Below, in pieces: positions 19,616-29,378 of a stretch of DNA of 64,000 bases. This stretch comes from Eremothecium cymbalariae DBVPG#7215. Taxonomy: Eukaryota; Ascomycota; Saccharomycetes; Saccharomycetales; Saccharomycetaceae. The stretch is taken from contig NC_016454.1 in the NCBI RefSeq assembly GCF_000235365.1, positions 744,001 through 808,000 of the forward strand, given 5' to 3'. Below the pieces are notes generated by a model. That model was not told the DNA's origin. It made no database searches and worked only from the letters and a program-made list of their open reading frames with translations. Made by a program: the position numbers and the translations under genes. Every line of letters starts with the position of its first letter. Within the stretch, counting starts at the first letter, position 1.

Positions 19616-20437
19616 TCAGTTTTGGTTTAAATATCTTCCCAATTTTCCAAAATACAATAATCCAAGAAAGTAGAAATCGATAAAGTATAACAATTGTGCA
19701 AAATGAGTAATATCGTCATAGCACGTTATTACAGTGACCAACCCGATCCCAAATCCCAGTAGAAATACCGAAAACGAACCATCAAAAAGCAGCCATATAA
19801 TGCCGTCTAGTAGAAGCCACGCGCCACTGGCTTGTAACGACGATGACCATTCGACTCTCCGGATACCGAAAGAGACACCCATGATCGCATTGATCGCACG
19901 TAGAACACTTGAAAGATTAACCTTGCCCACTGAAATGCCCCGCCAATAATCTACTATTGGCAACAAAGATCCAAAGAAGATTCCCTCTACTGCATAGCCA
20001 GCCCACATCGGCAATATTCCGAAACTCAGTTGTTGACATACCTTAACACCTAACACTAAGGGCCTCGATGCTAGTTCCTCATGTAATAAATGATTGTCAT
20101 GTAAGTTCCTACTTAATTCATGATATGCAATACCTGAAACACCCAGAACAACCAGCGAACAAACGTAGTGAATATACTTCTGTAATGTAGAACGCGGGGC
20201 TGCTGCTGCTGCTGCTGCGAGGGCAGATTCATCAAGTGCCCTGCCTGCAGATTTTTTAGCCTCTTCGTAAATTTCCGTATCTTCACTCTCTACAATCTCC
20301 TCATCATATATACCAAATAATTGCGGCTTTAATAGCATACTAATGGAATCAGTGCTGGGAGCTACAAAGAGCGGACCCTCTTCCCTAGAATCAACAGCCG
20401 TAGTAGATACACCATTTGTTTGCTTCTTTTTTGACAT
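19616..20437 (-). CDS. NSG1: Insig-like protein Nsg1/Nsg2
   Basis: This is a 273-residue predicted ER membrane protein. It has a cytosolic N terminus carrying a short alanine run, then several hydrophobic segments (about residues 88-105, 134-155, 175-195 and 205-265), the INSIG fold layout. Nsg1 (YHR133C) and Nsg2 (YNL156C) bind and stabilise HMG-CoA reductase (Hmg2) in sterol-dependent fashion. Here there is a single gene between IGO and WSS1, matching both S. cerevisiae neighbourhoods, so the symbol is for the pair. Start is the ATG at 20437 and the length is near the 291-299 of S. cerevisiae. Confidence 0.85.
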   Translation of the reverse strand: MSKKKQTNGVSTTAVDSREEGPLFVAPSTDSISMLLKPQLFGIYDEEIVESEDTEIYEEAKKSAGRALDESALAAAAAAAPRSTLQKYIHYVCSLVVLGVSGIAYHELSRNLHDNHLLHEELASRPLVLGVKVCQQLSFGILPMWAGYAVEGIFFGSLLPIVDYWRGISVGKVNLSSVLRAINAIMGVSFGIRRVEWSSSLQASGAWLLLDGIIWLLFDGSFSVFLLGFGIGLVTVITCYDDITHFAQLLYFIDFYFLGLLYFGKLGRYLNQN

Positions 20438-20672
20438 CTTCTAATATACCCTACCCCTTTAACTACCGTACACTCAGTGTAATCTATTTTCACTTCTTGT
20501 TTGTTGTTAGGAAGGTTATAAGCTAATCCGTCTTTTTAGGTCTTTCGAAGTGCATGGTCAAATTTTTGACCGAATTTCGTAAAATTCACGTCCTTTCAAA
20601 ATACACAACTCCTTTAAGTCCCATAATTTAAAGCACATTGAGCATGAAAGTTCGATCACAGCTGACTAATTG

Positions 20673-21566
20673 ATGGGTATAAATATACGGACGAATCAGC
20701 ACATTAATAATCTTGCAGTGCTTCAGGGGAAGCCAAGAAAGGAGGATGCTCTGTCTCTTCTAATGGAAATGGTACATCGGGTGTCGTATCTTATGAAGGA
20801 AGAAAGGTTTACGGTGGGGCAGTTAGTTGAGTTTTATCCGAATGAGGGTAGGCTTCTAGGGATGAATGTAAATCACGGGTCTAAGATTATGCTTCGGTTA
20901 CGTGAGGCGACAGATGAGACTAGATTTCTGCCGCGCGATTCTATTCTAGAAACTATGTTGCATGAGTTGACGCATAATTTGTTTGGTAAGCATGATAAGA
21001 GGTTTTATTCTAAACTAGATGATCTACGTGGGAGACAGTGGGTTATAGAGCAAAGGGGGCTGTATGATAGTTTCATTGGTAAAGGAAGGGCCTTGGGTGT
21101 CAGGCCTGGATCAAAATTGCCTATCAGGACAAGGCATATCTGTAGCAGTGCACTTGTAGGATCAGCCAAGGGTAGTAATAATACACCAAGGGAAATGGCT
21201 GCTCAAGCAGCTGAGGAAAGAGCATATAATAACAGAGGGTGTGGATATTTGTCGGGCGTCAGTGGCTTAGAGCCTACAAGTGAGGAGTTGGATTTTATAG
21301 TCGTAAGTGATGTTACTGATGCTAAGAACGCAGATGCTAATAGTAAAAGGAAGAGGATTCATAATGTAATTGACGCAGATGCAGATGCAGATGGTGACCT
21401 AACAAGCGTATCTATTGAAAGACAAGGTAGACGAAAGTTGCGTTCGCGTGGAAAGCCTGATACAATAATTCTAGACGACGACGGCGACTATATAGAGCAT
21501 ACCGGTGATTGTTTCAGCGTCGGCGACTCAAATGGTAGAGAGATAATCGACCTTACGCATGAATGA
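20673..21566 (+). CDS. WSS1: DNA-protein crosslink metalloprotease Wss1
   Basis: Wss1 cleaves proteins crosslinked to DNA and acts with SUMO and Cdc48. The 297-residue protein has a WLM metalloprotease domain (about residues 10-165) with the zinc motif HELTHNLFGKH, whose ligands are H97, H101 and H107 and whose catalytic base is E98. LLGMNVNHGSKIMLRLR lies just before it. The C-terminal third is disordered with short hydrophobic-acidic motifs that look like SUMO-interacting motifs (DFIVVSD, TIILDDDGD and the terminal EIIDLT). The ATG at 20673 is used; the preceding TTG is not a start. A repeated DADADAD stretch lies near residue 235. S. cerevisiae Wss1 has 269 residues. Confidence 0.95.
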   Translation: MGINIRTNQHINNLAVLQGKPRKEDALSLLMEMVHRVSYLMKEERFTVGQLVEFYPNEGRLLGMNVNHGSKIMLRLREATDETRFLPRDSILETMLHELTHNLFGKHDKRFYSKLDDLRGRQWVIEQRGLYDSFIGKGRALGVRPGSKLPIRTRHICSSALVGSAKGSNNTPREMAAQAAEERAYNNRGCGYLSGVSGLEPTSEELDFIVVSDVTDAKNADANSKRKRIHNVIDADADADGDLTSVSIERQGRRKLRSRGKPDTIILDDDGDYIEHTGDCFSVGDSNGREIIDLTHE

Positions 21567-23361
21567 ATAAGAAATTAGAAAACTCTGCATATTACGGAAA
21601 TAACATAGAGAGTAAAGGCTATTTACATATTGGTTAAATTCCTACAGTGACACTAATATTACTACAAAAAGTAATTTTGAGATGCTATTACATCAGTGGA
21701 GGGATTGCCTATCGGGTACCTCATTTTTTTGGAAATATTATATGTTGTATGATATCGCATTCATGTTTTGTTAGCCGTTTCCCAAAAAATACAATGTCAC
21801 CGATTGATTGATTCGTCAGGAATCATTTTGTGGCATTATAAGTCTTGCTTCGATTCATTTTATCGGTTCAAACGCATGTTCTGTAATGTTACAAGCATTT
21901 TTGTTTATTCTCACATTGCATGATATTGTATCCAATATATATACGACTAATAGTTACGTTTTCGAAGGGCATTAAATCAGTATGTTATATTAATATATTT
22001 CAGAGCAGGAAAAACACTTTACTCTGATAGAGAGGCTTGAGAATCTGATTAATTTGAGACTCGGTTGTTTTATAGGAACAAAATAGAGGCATGATGGAAC
22101 AAATGTCAGAGATTTCGTAACCGTTAGGGAGTTTTGCGAGGCATAGATCAATAAAAAAGTTTTTTAAAATTCTAACTGCATTATTATTGTTCACAAAACC
22201 CTAATCACTTTAAAATGGCTGAATTGACCTGAGTGAAAACGTTGTTAGGAAATACTATTTTTTGTCGTTCTTTTGATTTTTTCTTCATATGGGTTATTAT
22301 GGGACTGCTACTTCTTTCGTTTTTTCTATTAAATCAACTCATAAACTCTTGGTCATTACTTCCATTAATATGCAAAACCAATAATAGCTCCCATGTATTT
22401 CCCCAACAGTTTCAAAACTGCTTATATCTTTGCAAGAAAAATGTACAGAAGTAAGACAAGCGTCAATAAGAGTTGTTCGAAATTATCCTTGGTAATTGCA
22501 ACTACTAACGTTGCGAAATCATTATTCCAAAACTTCTGGTCTTTTTCAATTAAATCCGTCATCCAATGTAGCACCCCATTCAGACCCTTGGACTGCTCGT
22601 AGTTTTCAATATAAATCACTTCAGCTTTATCTTTAAAAGTAACAGATGCCATGATGCCCTATTTCAGCTTATTTTGTTATTCCTTATAATAGAGATGCCG
22701 GGGGGTTATTTTGGCAGCAAAATTTTGTGAATCACACAAGCCTGGTGTTGAAAGAAACTTAGACCTGTAATCAATAGTTGTTCCTCACTGAAGCTTGGTT
22801 GTGCATTTTCAACACATATTAGCAACGGATAAACCAGCCTTTCTTACTTCACATTATTGTTTGTGTCACTCAGTATACAGAAGTTTGTGACATGCGACAC
22901 TGACATCTATATCTTTTTATTCCTAAAATCTAGCTTCGATTTTCTATCAAAAACTCAAATTACATATCTTAGAAAACTAGTGTTAAATCCAAAGTTTCCG
23001 GCCAAAATGTTACTAACTCTCCAAACCTCATCGATGGCTTCAAGGATGGCTTAAGAACCTAGTAGAATCCCCTAGATGTATATTTTGTTTACTAATCTAA
23101 TATTACTTAATGCTCTGTTACTAATCACATAAAACGGATGGCTTAACCAATGCTTGAACTCTAAGTGTGAGTGACTTTGCTAAGCATCAGTTCTTCGTCG
23201 CGTTGTCTCTTGTGATAACTATAAAAAGGAAGCGTCACTCATCCCAAGATTCATTTGATATCTTAATACACCATCCATAATCTCTGGTAGAGTATCTCTA
23301 TCCTGAGGGCTGGCGAAGGTTTAGATTAATATAACAAAAGCTAAAATTTAAAAAATACAGA
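21567..23361. other. 1.8-kb stretch between WSS1 and CUZ1
   Basis: This AT-rich stretch contains two protein-like minus-strand frames described in the next entry. Otherwise I see no gene, repeat or named site. Confidence 0.5.
22000..22652 (-). pseudogene. Possible broken or spliced gene (frames 22422-22652 and 22000-22194)
   Basis: The frame starting at an ATG at 22652 encodes 76 residues whose first 60 look like ordinary soluble protein (charged and amphipathic, with KFWNNDFATLVVAITKDNFEQ). It ends in a hydrophobic run just before the stop. About 230 bases further, a second frame (no ATG, 22194-22000) continues in similar style with ILKNFFIDLCLAKLPNGYEI. The two are in different frames. A weak donor (GTACAT at 22446) and a TAG acceptor before 22171 would join them in frame, but the branch site is poor. 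Alternatives are a decayed gene or two chance frames. I do not recognise the family, and no S. cerevisiae gene sits in this slot. Confidence 0.3.
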
Positions 23362-24141
23362 ATGACGCAGAAGGAATATGGAATGCTTGATGTAGGTAAG
23401 CATTGTCATTATTGTAGACAAGTGGATTTTTTGCCCTTCCATTGCACATCATGTAGTGAGGACTTTTGTGCATTGCATAGAAGCAGAGAAGAACATAATT
23501 GTCGGGGTCTAGTGAGGGGTGGTGGGGACTTATCAAAGGGGACGATGATGGCTGTATCTGGTTCTAGGAAGGGTGATAGAGAGGCGTATTTTAAGTCATT
23601 GCTTCCCGAGAAATCAGCAGTGAGAGTAAACCAAACCAGGGCGCAGCCAGAAGGTTCAAATCAATCGATAAAGGATAGATTGATTGGTCAAAAGAATACT
23701 TTTGCATTGGACAAGTTGAAGAAGTTTTTTGACAAGTATAGTTCTAAGAAGAATTACAAGTTGAAGTTAACTACGTCGAACAAGACAATCCAGTTGGCGA
23801 AGATGAAACGTGCCGCCAAGGGAGATGAAAACATTCCTCAATCCAACCGTGTGTATATCTGGTGCTACTGCATAGATGAAAAGGAACCTAAGGAGTATGA
23901 GATGTTCATTAATAAAGTGTGGCCGTTGGGCAGGGTGTTGGATTACCTAAGTCAGCAGTTGAATATTAAAAATGTAAATCTATCAGCGCCTGCTGATATG
24001 GACAAGAAATTGTATTTGTATAAAACTGTTAAAGGCTCTGAGTGGGTATTATTGGAGCCCTCCGCCCGTGTGACTGGTAATATTGATGATGGAGATACAG
24101 TTTATTTAGTTCGTGGGGAGGATACCAGGCTAATAAAATAG
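23362..24141 (+). CDS. CUZ1: AN1 zinc-finger protein Cuz1
   Basis: This is a 259-residue protein. An N-terminal AN1-type zinc finger (about residues 15-50, CHYC...CTSC...C..H....H.C) is followed by a basic linker rich in K, then a C-terminal ubiquitin-like fold (about 165-255). Cuz1 (YNL155W) binds Cdc48 and the proteasome and protects cells during arsenite stress. It is adjacent to the casein kinase gene as in S. cerevisiae (YNL155W/YNL154C). The start is the ATG at 23362, and the length agrees with the family (274). Confidence 0.92.
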   Translation: MTQKEYGMLDVGKHCHYCRQVDFLPFHCTSCSEDFCALHRSREEHNCRGLVRGGGDLSKGTMMAVSGSRKGDREAYFKSLLPEKSAVRVNQTRAQPEGSNQSIKDRLIGQKNTFALDKLKKFFDKYSSKKNYKLKLTTSNKTIQLAKMKRAAKGDENIPQSNRVYIWCYCIDEKEPKEYEMFINKVWPLGRVLDYLSQQLNIKNVNLSAPADMDKKLYLYKTVKGSEWVLLEPSARVTGNIDDGDTVYLVRGEDTRLIK

Positions 24142-24864
24142 ACAGGGATATAGATGATAAAATTTCTATTTTCATCAGGTAACAGATATTGTAGTTAAAT
24201 ATTGTGCAAAGGGCAGCAATAAGTGATTAGTACCTGGAGTATTGAGGCTTAGGAGGTGGGGGTGGGAATTTACCTGCTTGTGTGCATTTGTATGTGCTTC
24301 TTATAATGGCCCCGTTTATAAAGAGACACCATGACAGTAAACCCGAGCCTCTGTAAACGTATAGAGTCTTATATTATGAAGGTACCAAAGATTCAAGGCT
24401 CTACCCCTTCATATGCATTCGAAAATACTGCGAAATTGAATAGGTCCGCGCGAATGCCCTTCTACAATGAGGAAGTATGAAACACAATCGGATGGACGGA
24501 GGATTCACACATTGCATTGCTTCTAAATATATGCATTTTGTGGCGCTTCTTCCTTTAACAATGTATCCAACCTAATAGCTGGTGTGGATATATGACTTTA
24601 TGTGTCGACTTTTAATGTCATGAGTTTTGTTTGTATGCTAAGTCTAATCTGATCTGTATTATTATTCTTAGTCTTAATATTGCTATTACTTTTTATTTTT
24701 ATTATTAGTGGTATCATTAGTGGTATTAATATTACTTTACCATTCCTAATACCGTTAGTACCAATGATTCGAATAAACTAGAGTAATCAGGTTCAAATCA
24801 ACCAAGGATATTTATTAGTTGATAAAGGAAACAAGAAAGGTAGGGAGAAAAGTGCAGGCGGCAG

Positions 24865-24931
<67 letters not shown>

Positions 24932-25456
24932 TATTTAATGAAGATGAGAAATGGGGACCGGGAAGATAGTTCTCCTGAAGAGATATTTATCTTTTCATAT
25001 CCCAAGTTTTGCAAAAAATCAGTCAAAAGTGAGTAATGAGAAAGGGAAGAGAAATAGTGTATAGAAGAAAACAGAGAGTGAAAGACAAGAGTAAAGGACT
25101 ATTAATGAACTTTTTTGTTGTGTAATGAATTAGGACATTGTCATTTGTATTATTATGCAAAAGAGTGAGTTTAGGCGTAGATGTGAGCGTAGATTGTGAA
25201 CATGTATGTAGGTGAAAGAAACTTGACTTGCGTAATAGTATATGGTCGTGGCTTTAAGTTGTGCATGCGTATGTGGTTGTATGTCTGTATTCCGTGCTGT
25301 GTTGTATGTGCATATGTGTTGTGTGCTGGTGTGTGTATGTGTATATGAGAGCGTGAGTTTGAGAGCGTGAGTGTGTATGTATCTGGTGCACGGGAAAAGA
25401 GGTGGGTGAACCAAGTTGGAAAGGTTTTTAAAAAAATCATTATACATGGCCCCTCT
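24142..25456. other. 1.3-kb convergent intergenic region with simple repeats
   Basis: The 3' ends of CUZ1 and the casein kinase gene converge here. The region contains a (TAA)21 microsatellite at 24867-24930 and a GT-rich tract at about 25255-25385. Frames in the GT tract are low complexity and not genes. Confidence 0.6.
24867..24930. repeat. (TAA)n microsatellite, about 21 units
   Basis: An uninterrupted run of TAA units lies between two convergent genes. Such runs are length-variable and useful only as a marker. Confidence 0.97.
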
Positions 25457-27120
25457 CTAACAACAACTCATCTTGCAAAATAAACCCTTACCAGAAGTAA
25501 CAGATTCAAGATCGTTATGTTGACCGTTTACTGCAGCCGTGCCAATTGCATTTGTACCAGTAGGCCCTTGAAGGCCTTGTTTTTGTTGAATCCCTTGTTG
25601 TGAAGGGTGTGGTTGGAACGGATATTGAGCTTGCTGTTGGTTGCGGTACTGAGTTTGCTGTGGCTGCTGCTGTTGATGCGGAGGCAGAGCCTGCTGGGAC
25701 TGCTGTGGCTGTGGCTGCTGGGCTTGTGCTTGGTAGTGGTTTAGACGTGACTGATGGTGCTGCGACTTCAGCTGGTGCTGCACATAACGTTGTTGCGTCT
25801 GGTGTTGGTAAGCTTCATACGATGTAGGATCCAGCCTTTGTTGTGGTTGTATTTGGGAACCACCCACGTAACGAGGATCGGGTGGAGAGGATACTTGTTG
25901 AGGGGCAGAGGGCTGAGGGTACTTGTTTCTGTGTTTTCTGCTCTTTTCGTTGGGAGGATTTGGATGACCATAACCATGTAGATTTGGTTTCTTGTTGATA
26001 GTTAAATCCCATCCACGGCCACCATTTAGCTTCATCCAGTCGTATTCGCCATCGTAATCTTGCCCCAACTCATCCAAGGTTGACAACAACAATTTACGAT
26101 ATCCCTCATAGTCGGGAGTCTCTTCAAAGCCCAAGTTTCTGACAATCTCCAAGTAACGCCCGAATTGAACAGGAAGACCTTGCGAGAGATCGTAGACATT
26201 TGTACTTCTTTTTTTTCACCAATCTTCTCGTACTTTTGCTTATTATTGGGTGCCTTCAAGCCCTGCCATGGAAGTTGGCCTCTCAAGAAGTAGAAAAACA
26301 CATGACCAAGAGCCTCCATGTCGTCTCTACGACTTTGTTCACGGCCTAAATGGGTGTTGATAGACATATAACGTGCGGTACCGCTAAGTGATTTCTTTTC
26401 TCTATATGGGATGTGCTGTTTCGTTTTCGGATCGCGATACAACTTCGCCATCCCAAAATCAATCAAATGAACCTTGTTGGCATCAGGTTGATCTGGCCTA
26501 CCAATCAAAAAGTTATCCGGCTTAATATCCCGATAGATCAAATCATGTGTATGCAAGTCCTCAATCAACGTGATCATCTGCACAGCAACCTGCACCACTG
26601 TCTTAACAGAAAACCGACGCCCACACCAATCAAAGAGATCTTCCAACGACGGACCTAACAAATCAATCACAAGAATATTATGCAACCCCTCCTGCCCAAA
26701 GTAATAAGCCTGCGGAACCCCAGCAGTCCCCGCAAGAATCTTGTACGTCCTGTACTCATCCTTTAGCTGCGGAGCTTCTGTCTTGCGGGGCTCAAACTTA
26801 ATGGCCACAGGCACCCCGTTGATCATATTAGTGCCCTCGAAAAGAACACCGAACGAGCCCTCACCGATCTTCTTTCCAATCTTAAAATGTAGTCCTACAA
26901 TCGTCGTGTCATCACGAGCTGATACCGAAGATACACTAGATGTTTGAATCCCTCCTACCACCCCCACTGCCGACCCAATCCCAGGTTGTTGAGAATAAGA
27001 ATGGGAATGTTGCGCTGATGCCTGCTGTGGTTGCGGAGAAGAAATGTTCATCTTTGTGTTCGTGATATTGTTTACAGCCAGAGCTGTGTTCGCAGCTGCT
27101 ATAGCACTAGAATTGTTCAT
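25457..27120 (-). CDS. YCK2: Casein kinase I Yck1/Yck2, with a one-base frameshift in the assembly
   Basis: Yck1/2 are palmitoylated plasma-membrane casein kinases that act in glucose sensing, endocytosis and morphogenesis. The N-terminal frame carries the kinase: glycine loop GEGSFG near residue 87, lysine K108, catalytic YRDIKPDN with D198, and DFG. After KYEKIGEKK (about residue 302) it runs into unrelated sequence. The conserved continuation (TNVYDL, then [18 protein letters not shown] and a Q-rich tail ending SCC for palmitoylation) resumes in another frame. The break is at a run of eight A (26209-26216 as T on the plus strand). Nine would restore a single 554-residue frame, close to Yck2 (546). 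Either a base was lost in sequencing or slippage is used. S. cerevisiae has two copies and only one lies here. Confidence 0.93.
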
Positions 27121-27569
27121 TTAGAGACGATAACCCGAAGACACCTAACCTGCTGGAGATGCTGTGTACTTTTCTCTCTCTACTACTATATTACCTGACT
27201 AGAATACATTGGTTTTGACAAGGAAGCAGACTTAGATTTTTTATATTTTGTGAAGATACCAAGGCAGTGAGGTCTCAGAAGTGAAAAAAAGAAAGGCATT
27301 GGAGCTTTTTTGGACACGAGAAACGAAACGTGCAGTCGGGGCCGCGTCTTGAAGCAGCATTAATGTGATGTGTGTGGTGGTATTGATTGGTATACGTTTG
27401 GCCTACGTAGTGGAAGGGAGAAGGACTGTGTTTTTGGAGGCGGATGTATTTAGGTATAGTGAGTGCGATGAGTATTATTAGCGTAGAAAGAAATCATTCT
27501 GCACGCAGCAGAGATACCGGACTAAAGTATGTTTCGTTGGAACGATGGATAACGGATGGGTAGGTGCTT

Positions 27570-27599
27570 GGTGTACTTCGACTGCAGTCGAAGTACACC
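27570..27599. repeat. 30-bp perfect palindrome
   Basis: The half-site GGTGTACTTCGACTG is followed immediately by its exact reverse complement, with no spacer. It lies about 450 bases upstream of the casein kinase start. Confidence 0.95.
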
Positions 27600-27645
27600 C
27601 ATTGACTTGCGTTTCGGCTTGAGAATTATTTTGTCCTCTGGTTTT

Positions 27646-27670
27646 GGCTGGCTGGGCCAGCCAGCCAGCC
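27646..27670. repeat. Inverted repeat, 10-bp stem and 5-nt loop (GGCTGGCTGG arms)
   Basis: The arm GGCTGGCTGG at 27646-27655 is exactly complementary to 27661-27670. It sits less than 50 bases from the 30-bp palindrome. Confidence 0.9.
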
Positions 27671-28597
27671 CATTCCCCGAAGATCATACGAGACCACAAA
27701 TTGGCGAAGAATAGCCCTGGTGTGGTCACGTGCCGATTATTTTTTGTAAACTCTGGGACATTCTCTCGAGCCCAGATATGCACGCATGCGTGCGCACACC
27801 CAGACAACGCCGCAAACCACACAAACCTCCTTAGCGATTGCGCTGCAGGGCTGACTGCGTGTGTAACGGCACGCAGAATGCTGCCCCCTAGATTCCCGCA
27901 GGGCCGCCGAAGTACCGATGGTTCAGATCACCAGCTAGATATGGGCGCAGGCGGATATGCTGTAATAAAAAACCGAGAAACAATGTTTTCAGAATTTAAA
28001 ACAGAATTTAAAACAGAAATATAAAACACAAAACGCAAAATGCGTTAGAGAGTTGTCTCAAAAGAGAGAGCAGGTCAAAGTTCCCCCACAGCGACCGACT
28101 AGGGGAATCGCAACGGAGTAGCAGCAGCGAACGCGTTGACCTTTTTAGTAGATTTGTTTAGTAGAGCAAAAGCTTCCAAAGGGGTTTGCCACAATGCAGA
28201 GAGAGATAAAGGGCTTTTGCTAATTAGCGTACGTATTGCATGAAAAAAATGCTTGGAAGGATAATGCACTGAGTCGTCAAAAAGTCAGTTGTTATGTATA
28301 GTTACGTAGTGGGGGCGGCAGAGAAGAAAGTCAACGTATATATTGTATGATGTATTATATTATATTGCGGCGCTGTTGTTGCACCTCTCGGAGTGAAGCA
28401 CTGGACTGCGCAATCGGAGCTTCAAATGCGCAACTGTCTTAGTATTTGTGCGTTACAACGCAAACCTAAAACAGCAATTGGCAGTTTTGTGGAGTCAGTT
28501 TTCTGTTCCCCATGGCTGCATCAAAAGGCCGCAGTAGTAGTTAGTCCTGAAGACCTCCGGAGACGATGATTACGGCACGACGTGGCGCGTCAGCGCC

Positions 28598-28636
28598 AGC
28601 GGCCTCCGGCCTGCCCTCGGCAGGCCGGAGGCCGCT
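28598..28636. repeat. GC-rich perfect hairpin, 18-bp stem and 3-nt loop
   Basis: The arms 28598-28615 and 28619-28636 are exactly complementary and almost all G and C, with loop CTC. It lies about 110 bases past the SPL2 stop codon in an otherwise AT-rich region. Confidence 0.95.
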
Positions 28637-28745
28637 CGGATAGCATAATAAAATACATGGAAAGCTTCTGGAGAGCTCAGCAAAATCATAAACTGCATTG
28701 AAAACTATGTAGAGTGATATTTCCCACGGTTGTCAAAGAAATCGG

Positions 28746-29378
28746 CTATCTAGCGTCCTCTTCGTCGCTGCTGTCTTCAAACATGTCCTCATCGATGCGT
28801 CCGTCACCGATCCAAAACTTATCCACCAATTCTTCGAGCCTTTCGAGCCGCTGGTTTTTCGACCCGTCACCGTCACATGGCGCCCTTTGAGAAAGAAAAG
28901 GTCTGTCGTTGCTACGGCTGTTGTGTAACCCTATTTGGTTCAAATAGCTGTTGTATTCCTTAAACACTGTATTTTGGTCAAGAGACTCTTCCTTCAGGCA
29001 AATGGTCGGATGGAATTCCTGGGGCGAAAGCCGCCGGACATGCGACAGCATATTGCGTGCAATTTTTGGACAGGCTTGAACACCCATTGTCTTAGCATGC
29101 AGCAGCGACTCCACGGCGCCAGCACTGGCGCCAACGCCCGCTGTCGTCGTCGTCCTGAAATTATAATTTAGAGTCGTACATTCTGACACAGGATACCCCG
29201 GTCCAGAATATAGTGTCATATTCTCATCCTCACCGACATCAATCTCCGGCATATAGTATAGATCCTCGCCATCGACATGCGACATGGACGGCCCATCAAA
29301 CTGAAATAAAAGCTCGTTCTCATCGTTCGGCACCACCCTCGAATAATCCCTTGCCATATTGATAGTCTCCGTGTACAT
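28746..29378 (-). CDS. SPL2: Spl2-like phosphate-regulated protein
   Basis: This is a 210-residue soluble protein. Two blocks match Spl2 (YHR136C): FKEYNSYLNQ (about residue 139) and the C terminus FWIGDGRIDEDMFEDSSDEE. In S. cerevisiae, Spl2 is induced by phosphate starvation through Pho4 and downregulates low-affinity phosphate uptake (Pho87/Pho90). It is 148 residues there; the extra N-terminal length here is acidic and probably disordered. The gene follows the casein kinase gene, as YHR136C follows YHR135C. Three CACGTG motifs upstream fit Pho4 control. Start is the ATG at 29378. Confidence 0.85.
   Translation of the reverse strand: MYTETINMARDYSRVVPNDENELLFQFDGPSMSHVDGEDLYYMPEIDVGEDENMTLYSGPGYPVSECTTLNYNFRTTTTAGVGASAGAVESLLHAKTMGVQACPKIARNMLSHVRRLSPQEFHPTICLKEESLDQNTVFKEYNSYLNQIGLHNSRSNDRPFLSQRAPCDGDGSKNQRLERLEELVDKFWIGDGRIDEDMFEDSSDEEDAR

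Larger units (their letters stand above)
27121..28745. other. 1.6-kb intergenic region with strong palindromes
   Basis: This lies upstream of the casein kinase gene and downstream of SPL2 (both minus strand). It holds three inverted repeats listed separately and a CACGTG at 27727-27732. The open frame at 27644-28024 has no ATG start and no protein-like features. Confidence 0.6.

Noticed and set aside
24785..24805. GGTTCAAATC in the CUZ1-YCK intergenic region
   Set aside because: No A-box upstream and no possible acceptor stem; not a tRNA.
25130..25447. Thr/His-rich minus-strand frames of 89-105 codons
   Set aside because: They are translations of a GT-rich simple-sequence tract.
27644..28024. 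126-codon plus-strand frame upstream of the casein kinase gene
   Set aside because: Starts at TTG within an inverted repeat and shows no conserved motif.
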